Source: Nematostella vectensis
Taxonomy: Eukaryota; Cnidaria; Anthozoa; Actiniaria; Edwardsiidae
Length of the DNA: 62,000 nucleotides
NCBI RefSeq assembly: GCF_932526225.1
Contig: NC_064048.1
Coordinates: forward strand, 7,047,015 to 7,109,014
Direction: 5' to 3'
Shown: positions 1 to 10,800 of the stretch, in pieces
How positions within the stretch are numbered: position 1 is the stretch's first letter
Layout of the letters: every line of letters starts with the position of its first letter
Program-made: the position numbers and the translations under genes
The notes under the pieces: model-generated
The model's input: the letters and a program-made list of their open reading frames with translations, nothing else
What the model was told of the DNA's origin: nothing
Database searches by the model: none

Positions 1-1390
1 TGACTTAAGGGTTATGCCGCACCTGGAAAATCCCCTTCTTTCTCAGACACAAGCTTGGTTCCGAGAGAAGGGGGGAGGGGTGGTATATACCAAGCAACAT
101 TATGCTTTGTAAGATTTCCTCTTTGAATATCCACTTTGATATCCTCTTTGAAAGCTTACAATTATTCCAATTACTGGGTTGCTTGACACTTGACGCTCCT
201 TCGCATGCTTGCGGCGTTTTCTTCTAAAAGTTATTTTAAAAGTGATTGGCTATTTATTTTTACTAAACCTCTGACGATTTCCGTTTTTACTTTAGCGTAT
301 CTACAACCTCGTAATGAACTACGTTGGTCTCTGGTGAATACAAATAATACTAAACTTCTCATTTGCTTGAGGCATCAATTAAAGTATTGTGTCAAACTTC
401 GGAAGCTTTTTCTACGTTTAGCCCTATAGTATTAAAAAAAAATCCGATCAGCCTGAAGCTTTATAAGAAGTTAGCAAATCAGGTTCTTGTGCACGCAACG
501 ACGAAAATGTAGATTTATCTCAAAGTTCCTTAGTATTGTTAAGTTCCGTTTCCCTCTTACCTCGGATCATAGACAACTTCGGACACAAACTTTTACATTA
601 CGTCTTGCTTTTTTGGTTGTGTTTGGTTGTGTTTTGTCGTCTTGAAATGCCTAAGGTCGCTTGGAAAAAGCGAGTTATAGAACATATTAGGCGCGTGCTT
701 AATTTGATTAATTTGAATAATGATTAGAATTCGCCGTAACTATGTTAAATTAAATTATTTAATATTTTTATTATTTTCCCAACACAACTGCAGCTTATTT
801 AAGACAAATTAAAAATTCAAACTTTGCCGAACTATTTCATCGTGCTCTTTTCTCTGCAGAACGTGTTCTAACTGTACACGCAGTACCGACGCTGGCCTAG
901 AAATATTAGGGAGGGGGGGAGGGCACGATACAGAAACATTAGGAAAATATTGTGGGCACAGCAACGCCCTTACTGGTCATTTCTTTATTTTTTATTTTTT
1001 TTTAATATTGGAGAATGGTCATATCCCTAGTGTCCCACCCCTTGCTGCGGCCCTGCACCGTGTGCATAATTTTGTGTGCTTTAGGCGGCCTGCGACGGGC
1101 CGTAGACTCCGTTGAAAAGTCAGCAACATATACAATACATGTTTTGTTCCCCGAGATTATTCATGAATACAGCAATTTGCACTGTGCTTTACAAGGTATT
1201 TTAATAATGTTTTCTGGATGCTGTATATAAACGTCTTGTCAATAAGATATTCATCAATTTTGTGTATATAATATTATTTTTAACGTCTTCATAACAGGTC
1301 ATAGCAATCTACAAATTTTCTTTACCATTAATCAATGTGTTACATACAGCCTCCACACCGTTCAAAAGATTATTGATTGGATCTTAGTGT
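1..1390. other. No gene recognised
   Basis: Short ORFs only. A repeat at 905-1000 (CACGATACAGAAACATTAGG) recurs near 32345-32430. Confidence 0.45.
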
Positions 1391-1394
1391 CTTT

Positions 1395-2445
1395 TGTGCA
1401 CATGACTCAGACACTTGCTTGTGTCCTAAGGATGTCCGTTATACACAGGTTTTACTGTATAACAGACACTTGCTTGGTCCCGAGTGTGCCCGTTATACAC
1501 AGGTTTTACTGTACAACAGACACTTGCTTTGGTCCCATTGGTGTCCGTTATACACAGGTTTTACTTTACAACAGACACTTGGTTGGGTCCATTGGTGTCC
1601 GTTATATACAGGTTTTACTGTACAACAGACACTTGCTTTGGTCCCATTGGTGTCCGTTATACGCAGGTTTTACTTTACAACAGACACTTGCTTTGGTCCC
1701 ATTGGTGTCCGTTATACACAGGTTTTACTTTACAACAGACACTTGGTTGGGTCCCATTGGTGTCCGTTATATACAGGTTTTACTGTACAGCAGACGCTTG
1801 GTTGGGTCCCATTGGTGTCCGTTATACACAGGTTTTACTGTACAACAGACACTTGGTTGGGTTCCATCGGTGTCCGTAATACACAGGTTTTACTGTACAA
1901 CAGCTACTTGGTTGGGTCGCGAGGGCGTCAGTTATACACAGGTTTACCTTTACAACAAACACTCGCTCGGTCCCTAGTGTGTCCATTATACAGAGGTTTT
2001 ACTCTACAATAGACACTTGTTTGGTCCCGAGTGTGCCCGTTAAACAGAGGTTTTACTGTACAACAGACACTTGTTTGTAGCCCGAGGGTGTCCGTTATAC
2101 ACGGGTTTTACTGTAACAGACACTTGCTTGGGTCCCGAGTGTGTCACTTATACGCAGGTTTTAATGCACAACAGACACTTGTTTGAGTCCGGAAGTGTCC
2201 GTCATAAAAAGGCTTGAATGTACAACAGACATTTGTTCAGGTCTTAAGGTTGTCCGTTATATACAGGTTTTACTGTACAGCAGACATAAACTTGGACGTC
2301 CCATCGGCCTACAATGTTACCTCATTCCCCAGGATGCCTGTTACGTATAGGTCCCTTTTTATTACAGGTACTTGTATGGTCTTAAGGTTGTCCGTTTTTA
2401 GCAGGTTCGCTGTGCACTAGACGCTTGCATGGGTGTCGATTATTT
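1395..2445 (+). repeat. 54-bp minisatellite array 1
   Basis: About 19 degenerate copies of a 54-55 bp unit built around TGTCCGTTATACACAGG, TTTTACTGTACAACAGACAC and TTGCTTGGTCC. The unit is a multiple of three, so several frames stay open and give false 18-residue-repeat ORFs. It is the reverse complement of the array at 34.1-35.7 kb. Part of the unit (CAGTAAAACCTGTATATAAC followed by GGACACC, minus strand) resembles the terminal repeats of pogo/Tigger-type DNA transposons; that resemblance is from memory. Confidence 0.95.
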
Positions 2446-2765
2446 TTCTAAAAACACCTGCCTACGAGTGATCGACCCTCAATGATGTCGGTTGTACACT
2501 TCTTGTCTCTTGTTTTGTCTACTCTATAATATAGATATATGCAAATGTTTTTGTGATTTTCAGTATTCTGCGAGCTATAGTCTATAATTTCCAGCTACTC
2601 AAAACCGCTTTCTGACATTTGAAAGAATAAAATTAGAAGGCCATTGAGCAGTTTAAAATGGGCAGCGAGAGTTTGCAAAATATCGAAAATTGCAGTTGAA
2701 ATACAAATAAATTTAGAAGCACTTGGCTTTCTTTCAAAAGATGATGATGAATAGCTTTTCTGCCA

Positions 2766-2945
2766 ATACAAAGTAGAGCAAATTGCAGCAGTGGCGTACC
2801 AAGGAGGTGGCCCATACCCCCATCTAGCACTCAAACAAACAGTAAACGTATCAGACATTATCTAAAACACAGGAGCCAATGCCTTGAAGGGCCTTTTGGG
2901 CCCCCTCTTGTTAGAAATCCTGGCTACGCCGCTGTGAAGCATGTT
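2766..2945. mobile_element. GGCGTAGCCAGG foldback repeat, copy 1
   Basis: Ends read GTGGCGTACCAAGG and CCTGGCTACGCCGCTG, with TTATCTAAAACACAGGAG and CCTTGAAGGGCCTTTTGGGC inside. Related copies lie at 6455-6600, 15872-16035 and 38785-38946. Confidence 0.65.
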
Positions 2946-3189
2946 TTATTTAAGGCCATTTACTTTTTTTTTTTGCTTTTTCTGTCATCGCTTGCAGTGT
3001 GGGCGTTAAAAGGATGGATGGAGTGTTAGATGGTCTCGTGGTGGGATGTGGTGTTTCTTTTTATTTGAGAACTATCTTAGAGGTTGAGGTCGACGAGTGT
3101 GGTCTCTGTAGAAGGAAAAGCAGAATCTTGATTTAAAATTATTCCCAATTGCCTTTTTCACTGGTTTAAGCTACTAAGAACTATATAGT

Positions 3190-4080
3190 TTACCGCACCT
3201 CTATTTTACCTCAAACTCAACACTTCACCTCATCTAATAATTGCTTACCACATCTAACGACACCTCACCACATCTCTGTTTCACCTAACTTAACCTCACC
3301 TCACCACATCTCTGTTTCACCTTACTTCACCTCTCCTCTCCACATCTCTGTTTCACCTAACTTCACCACAACCTCATCACATCTCTGTTTCACGCGTTAC
3401 TTCACCTCACCTCAAAACTCACCTCACCATATCTCTGTTTCACGCGTTACTTCACCTCACCTCAACACATCTCTGTTTCACCTTACTTCACCTCTTCTCG
3501 CCAAATCTCTGTTTCCTTCAACTTCACCTCACCTCACAACATCTCTGTTTCACCTAACTTCACCTCACCTCACCTCACCTCACCACATCTCTGTTTCACC
3601 TAACTTCCCCTTACCTTACCACATCTCTGTTTCACCTTACTTCACCTCACCTCACCACATATCTGTTTCACCTAACTTTATCTCACCTCACCACATCTCT
3701 GTTTCACCTAACTTCACCTCACCTCTCCTCAACACATCTCTGTTTCACCTAACCTCACCTAACCTCACCACATCTCTGTTTCACCTAACTTCACCTCACC
3801 TTACCTTAACACATCTCTTTTTACCTTACTTCACCTCACCTCACCTCACCTCACCACATCTCTGTTTCACACGTTACTTCACCTCACCACATCTCTGTTT
3901 CACGCGTTACTACACCTCGCCTCAACACATCTCTGTTTCACCTAACTTCAACTCACCTCACCTCACCACATATCTGTTTTACCTAACTTCACCTCACCAC
4001 ATCAACACATCTCTGTTTTACGCCAACTCGCACCGCACCACATCTCTGTTTCACCGCATCATCACATAACACCACACCAA
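3190..4080 (+). repeat. CACCTCA / CACATCTCTGTTTCACC tandem array
   Basis: Irregular repeats of 30-60 bp mixing TTCACCTCACCTCACC with ACATCTCTGTTTCACCTAAC. The strand is strongly C/T/A with almost no G. No coding potential. Confidence 0.9.
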
Positions 4081-4234
4081 ATAAATAGCAAGCAGCAGCA
4101 GTCCAGCAAAGCCACAGTCCACCGAAGGATCACTAATCCACACAAAACAACGTAACACCATAACACAGCATAATGCCACACCACATTAAGCAACACAACG
4201 CATAAGACAACACAGTACGACACCACACATCACA

Positions 4235-4616
4235 TATTATAGCACCGCAGCAAACCTCAACACAAAAATGCAACATCTTACCATACAACACAGTACAGCA
4301 CCACACTTCACATATTAGAGAGCTTAAGCAAGTGAACACGAACGGCATCAAAAACGGCGCGCGCGCTCACGAATCGCTGAAAAACGGCGTTGACGTCCGT
4401 GACAGGAAATCTAGAACGGCATTTTCCCTATTTTTACGTTCTACGCGCGCGGCCACGGACGTCAACGCTGTTTTTCCAACAATTCGTCAGAGCGCGCGCC
4501 GTTTTTTATGCCGTTCGTGTTGACTTGCTTAAGCTCTCTATTATAGCACCGCAGCAAACCTCAACACAAAAATGCAACATCTTACCATACAACACAGTAC
4601 AGCACCACACTTCACA
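4235..4616 (+). repeat. 78-bp tandem duplication split by a foldback element
   Basis: A unit starting TATTATAGCACCGCAGCAAA and ending in CACACTTCACA occurs at 4235-4312 and again at 4539-4616. A foldback element occupies the junction. Apart from that insertion the two copies are almost identical. Confidence 0.85.
4318..4538. mobile_element. Foldback (long-TIR) MITE, 221 bp
   Basis: The two ends are inverted repeats of about 90 bp, beginning GAGAGCTTAAGCAAGT and ending ACTTGCTTAAGCTCTC, both GC-rich inside (GGCGCGCGC). Flanked by TATTA on both sides, the likely target duplication. No ORF of its own. Confidence 0.8.
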
Positions 4617-4621
4617 AGACA

Positions 4622-4843
4622 CTAGTACACCACTTCACCCACACTAAACGATACCACACCAGAAAGCAGATTGAAGCGCAACACCACACCTTTAAACACT
4701 CTGACACCGACCTTTTCCATACTGGTAGACTGGGACTCCTTGCACGCCTCGCTATCGTACTTGTGCGGGGGAGACTGGGAGTTGCTGTGGAACAAGTGGC
4801 TCTCAGACCAGATCTGCTTCTTTCTGTAAAACGCCTTGCGCAC
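4622..4843 (-). CDS. Exon 26: cytoplasmic tail and stop of the adhesion GPCR
   Basis: It follows ...HCLLNSE in phase 0 and opens [12 protein letters not shown], the usual basic juxtamembrane helix after TM7 in adhesion GPCRs. It then encodes a serine-rich tail ([22 protein letters not shown]) and stops at 4622. The 3' splice site sits at the edge of a transposable element, whose terminal repeat supplies the pyrimidine-rich tract. No AATAAA is seen on this strand immediately downstream; the DNA there is repetitive, so the mRNA end is unplaced. Confidence 0.85.
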   Translation of the reverse strand: MRKAFYRKKQIWSESHLFHSNSQSPPHKYDSEACKESQSTSMEKVGVRVFKGVVLRFNLLSGVVSFSVGEVVY

Positions 4844-7800
4844 CTAGAGCACGGACAGGAGAAAAAATGGCATGAAATTTTCCATTCCTTAATATATAAG
4901 CTCAAGATTCCGCATACAAGGAGTTCTTCTGACCAAAAGCTCAATTCCAAATTTTAAAGAATTTTAGAAGATATGACATTTCGACATTAGCGAGCAAAGT
5001 TGGCTTAAATTCTGATCAGAACCCGACTCCCTAAAAACGAGGAGGATTCATACTTTGAACATTTGAAAATTGCACTTCAAGGCTCATATCATGAAGATGA
5101 AACCATTAGAAAAAAACCCTTTTTGATATGTTGATTAACATAACATAGGAACCTCTATGCAAAAATACAAGCTTACCGAAGTTAGCCAGACCTTATTTTG
5201 GGAAAACTTGCCATTTTTGTCTCTGTCTAGAGCTCATGTATTTGAAGGTCACTTTATAGACGGAATCCGCGTTTACATCTTGTTGCCACCCAATCCAGAC
5301 CTTTGATGACTCCTTTGGGTGGATACTATTGGTGTTTTTCAAATACACTTATGCACTCGGTCGTGTGAGAAAAAATGTACAATTGTAACCAACAAAAGAA
5401 ATCATTACATGATTTGAAACAAATATTTATCAAAATGTCCCGGATGTACGCGCGCGTCAAATCAAAACAGCTTTCCTGCCCATTTCTATTTTCGATTCAG
5501 TTTGTCTATATAATAAAAAGAGCATCAAAATATGGCTTAAAGATATAAAGTTTATTTTTTCGTAGTAAAAACAAAATTTTACTCGTTCGCTACGCTCGAG
5601 AATAAACTTCATATCTTCGCGCCACCGTGTTATCCGCCCTTTTATAAGGTTCAGTTCTCCGACGAGACATAGTGCCTTGCATTTTCTCTTATATCTAATC
5701 CCAGATTAATAAGGACACCCTGTGAATGAGGGTCTAAATGTTTGGGTCCCAATGGTATCCTTTAAAAACGTCATTGTACTGTACATTACCTCTGAATTCA
5801 GAAGACAATGAAACACAAAAATGAAGAATCCCTGGAAATAACAAAGATCAAACATTGTTTTAATACTTTTAAAATTATTTAATAAAAAATTTATCCACCT
5901 ATGTCTATTCTAACTTGATGCTAAAACGAGCTTTTTCAAAAATCATTTGGGACACATCTTATCGATTCCCATGACACACGTGATGTTACTGTGCTTGAAG
6001 ACATTTATTGAGGAAAGTAGAAACGCATTTTTTTTCACGCTAAAACGAGCTTTTTCAAAAATCAATTACGACACATCTCGATCCCCATGCCATACGTGAT
6101 GTGACTTTGCTTTGAAGACATTTATTGAGGAAAGTAGAAACGCATTCTTACCTGTGTGAAAATAAAGGTGGAAGGGGCTGTCATACACACACGCAATTGG
6201 AGTGGCAGTTTTGTTTTTTATTTTTGCTTTACAAAAGTACAAAAGATAATAAGTGTGACAAGACCTTTACCTGCATCGAGTTAAAGATAGCGAAGAGATA
6301 CTGGAACACAAGCGTGTAGCTATTTACGGCAAGCACTCCGAAAACCCACGTGACTCCGAGTATCGGCAGCAGAACCATGGCTGACTTCACACCCGACCTG
6401 GCAGTGATTAGAGTAAAGTCACTAGTAACATGCGGCTGAACAATATCAGCGACGTAGCCAGGATTTTTAACAGGAGGGGGCCCAAAAGGGACTTTCAAGG
6501 AATTTTCACCTGTATTTTAGATGTCTGACTACCCCCCTGATATGATGGTAGATATGGGGAAATCAAAGGAGGAATCCAGGACCCTTTAATAAGAAGGGGG
6601 TTTTAAAAATGTGTGTCTGGAGATGGGAGAAAGGGAGCACTGGTCATGGGCTGCGGGTTTTAGCGGCGAAATAACAAACAAAAAGAAACTTATTCAGTGC
6701 ATAAGTTAGTTTGTTAGAAAGTGATTTTTTCGTAGTTTTTTCGTAGCTCTCTGGGTTGACGGGCACAGTCGTTTCAGTACTTTTATTTCGTCTTTAATTT
6801 GCTATTTAATTAGTCACGGGAATTCTAAGTGCTCCGTTCGCCTATCATCGCCTATCAGACAAAGCCACGGTAATTTTTCACTTCTATTTCTATGGTGGTG
6901 CATGCGTAATATTCTCCTGTATGTTCTCCATAAAACTCAAAATCCCGGTGTTGCTTTCTGCTGTTCTTCCCCCCCCCCCCTCCTACCACCTACCCTTTGA
7001 GCTGTCCTCTCTTTACTTATTCTACGTCATACTCCCATCTACTTCTCCTCTTTACCTGACAGTGCTGAGCTTGTTATCATCAGCGTTTGCCGGTGTGTGG
7101 AGCTGTAGGATCTCACGGACCACCATGCCCAGGATAGTTCCGTTAGTCTGGTGACGGAAGGTCAAACTCGTCAAATATACTAAACTTTGGCTATTCAGGC
7201 TCCCTGTGCTAAGCTAACTTCGGTGCTATGCCTTAAGAAACACAATAATAACACATTTGTCAAGCTCTTTATCGGTAAGACCATGGTTCAACTGGCCCTT
7301 TAAATGTTGATAAAAACATTTTTTAATATAATTTTTTTAAGCCCGAGTATTACACTAGCTCATAAGCTCTTTTGTGTGTGTACTGCTTTGCTAGTACGCT
7401 CTAGGGTGGGTTGCAATCACAGCCTTGAAAAAGCTAGGATATCAAAGAAATTTGTCGTGTTGTAGGAGGAGGTCGTGTTGGAAAAAAGTTTCTCCTTACC
7501 AGTACGATAATCAGTACAGGGATGACAAATCCCCAAATAGTGCCTCTCTCTACCGACAGCCAGCAGCTACACAAAGAAATAACTATGTACAATAGGTGAT
7601 AAGAATATGGAGAAATTCTTCTTGGAAGAGTGTCTAGAAGGGCAGGAGGTAAAGTGTACCTTTATAAACACTCTTCTGTAACAGACCTGGCGAGTAATGA
7701 CTTCCCAGGAGGTTTTCGGAAAAAGCTCGCTTGGCTGGCGACTTTTTCACGAGGTCATTGGAATTTTCAAAGTTCTTTTTTTTTATTTGCCTATTTTCGT

Positions 7801-10800
7801 GCGGGGTGGGGAGGGGGTTCTCCACCAGGTCTAACAGGGAGAGTCTGAAAACACAGCAGTTTTCGGGGAGGCAAAAAACCTACCAGGTCGGGTAAAAATC
7901 CCCACCGGGTCGGGTTTCGCTAGGTCTGAAGTAAAGGGGAGTATCTTAAAGCATAGAAATTTGGGTCCCTTTTAGTAGCGCATGGAAGTTTCGACAAACT
8001 GAACTACAGTGAGGGCGATGCTGATAAATACTAAACGGTGTGTGATCGTCATCGAATAACTTCTTGTATCAGGAAAACTCCAAAGACTTCTTAGCGTGGG
8101 CATAACGAACTGTTATGGGGAGCGACCCTCTAGTGAGCTCTTTTGGCGAAATGGCGTAATGGCGGAGGGGGGGGGGGGGGGGGGGGTTCTGTTACCTGTG
8201 TTCCGTTCCATATCCATCAAAACTAGACGCGAGGGTAACTATGACAATCACAACTGGAAGAGCTGAAAAGACAATGTTATCAGAAAAGAAAATCAGACAA
8301 GAACTACGAATGTCCATTCTTTTAGCTAGTTTTGTGCTCCTGGTGTTTTTATCGTAACTCTCTGTAACACGTTGTGTTTGCCAAGATAAGGGTTCTCCCT
8401 AATGAGGTTCCACTATATACATACTTAAGGCGGTGTAATAATGATCACTCGCGCTTCGGGGCTCGACTAGTTAACGGGGTCCCCATTGTACTTATACTTA
8501 CTCCACGTGGCAATGATGCCTCACTCGCACCAAAGGGTTTAGACTTAATGGGGCCCCACTGTACCTAAAAAACTTAGTCCACGTCTGATACTTTACTTGC
8601 ACTGTAGGATTCGACTTGTCGGAGTTTCAATGTACTTAATCTAGGTGGTGATAATGATCACTCGCGCTTTGGGGTTCGACTAAATGGGGTTCCACTGTAC
8701 CTAAAATACTTAGACTACGTCAGATGCTTCACTCGCGCTTTGATGTTCGCCTTAAAGGGGTCCCTACTGTGATTAATAAACTTACTCCACGCGGCAATGA
8801 TGTATCGCTTGATCCGGTTATAACCGGTATCAAAGACTCGCACGACCATGAAGTAGAGCCAGACCCCCTCGACCAGCATCCAACAAAACGCCACGAGGTT
8901 AAAGAAGTGTAGCGCTACGGCAATGAACTTGCACAGGCCCTGAAATACGATGCTTGAAGTTAAAAAAGACTAATCACACCGCCATTTTATGCTCCCGCTC
9001 AATGCCGATTCACACAAAGAATCCATATTCATCGGCTAATTCAAGCAAGCAACTGAAAAACGTTTAATTTAATATCATTGATAAAGTATAAAACTTGAAT
9101 CTTGAATTGATATATTGAATTTTACTTGCAAATAAACCGTTGTATTTGCACTAAAGGAAAAGTTTCATAAATGAAAGACGCCCATTTTACGGCCGATTTT
9201 AAGTGACCAACCAAGATTCAAAATTTTTGCTTTGGTTAAAGTGTGTACTAAATCAAGCCTTGGCGATTCTGATTGTTTGGTTTAACTGAATTCCTAGTGA
9301 AAAATATTTTTGAGATGGCGATGGAGTTTCTTGGTAGATACCTTATTTGAGGTTGCGCCGATTCCCGCCAGAAAAAAGAGCTGGGACAAAGCAAGAGCGA
9401 TGACGAGGTGAAGGTGAATGATGTTCGTCTCTGACCGAGTTAATCTGTAACGCAAGAGTTAAACTGTTACGCAAACAAGAATAAACTTCACTCATCAGTC
9501 AGTAACCCCGTAAACAACATGTTTTGCAACAGCTTAACCTGTCACGCAAGACAATAAATCGTCACACACAAGAATCGACTTGAAGCGCTAAAAACAGCCT
9601 GGTCAACCTGTCACGCAAACAGAAATAAACTTTCACAAAATTCGCTCCTCCAGTAACCCTGAAAAAAACATGTTTCGCAAGTGCTGTGTAAGCAAACCTG
9701 TCACGCAAAATAAAATAAAATGTCACGCAAGAATCACCCTGTAATGGCAAAGACAGCCCGCTCAGAAAGAAAGCGCAAGGGTCGACCTGAAATGTTGACA
9801 AGCTTATTTTCAGACACTTTCAAAAATAGTGTGCTAGGCCAACAATGCTACGGCTTTTTCTTGTAAACAATGTTGCTGGTACTGGTGTTTGGACGGGACT
9901 TAAGAGTCAAATTGTCACGCCTGAAAAGTCCGTCTGTCGCACAGTAATAACCTGTCACGAAATAGTCGCTTATAGCAATCCATTGTTTGATAATATAACA
10001 ATATTACAAGTGTAGTAACCTCACCTCAAACCCGTAATTGCGAGTACGGTCAGCATCTCACCAATCAGCGACATGGCGCAGCCGATGTACGTGATGGACT
10101 GAAGAGCTCGTGTGTGGCCTTCAGGTAGCGGCTATGAATACCAAATATCACAATGTCGATGAGCTTATTCATACAGACATTCATATAGACATTTTCCTAA
10201 CTCCCTTTTCATAACAGTCATATACTTCTTGTTCTAAAATAACATAGTGGACTGTGACATTGATGACCATAGATAAAGAATAGAATATTTTAGAGTCACA
10301 AAGAAAGCGGCCCCGTTTTATTACCAAAAGGCATAAAACAATACATGAAAACTATAATCTGATAATTTACAAAAGTCATTTCTATATTTTTTATTTGCTA
10401 CCCTCAAACAGCTCGAGATTTACCAAGACATAGCAGATCAAAATGCCCTAAGGGATGCCGAATTTTGCGGGTCAGTACGCAGCTCTTACAAGCTGCAATT
10501 TGATTGGGCAAATGAACAATATCCGCACCTCGACACAAAGAACGAGAAGGATAGAGACAAAAGAACTCCTTCGTAGAACAAAGATAATAGAAGACAAAGC
10601 AGCTGCGTACTTACTCAATTTTGCTTCCTATAGAGATAGGCGAATTAGTCAAATACTATTGTGTGACAATTACTATAAAGTCACATAATTGAGACCCTGT
10701 CCCCACGTATCCGTTTTCGTTGGATAACGCAATCTTTTTGTTCCGTTTTCAAAAAAGATCCGCGTCCACATGAAGCGTTTTCATTTTGATACAACCCGTC

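Noticed and set aside
1377-2420. Overlapping 130-211 residue ORFs with an 18-residue repeat
   Set aside because: They arise from the 54-bp minisatellite, whose period is a multiple of three; open frames occur in several frames.
6125-6160. A short stretch (CCCCTTCCACCTTTATTTTC, minus strand) as the exon ending TM7
   Set aside because: Wrong phase on both sides; the exon at 5790-5831 ([14 protein letters not shown]) fits in sequence and phase.
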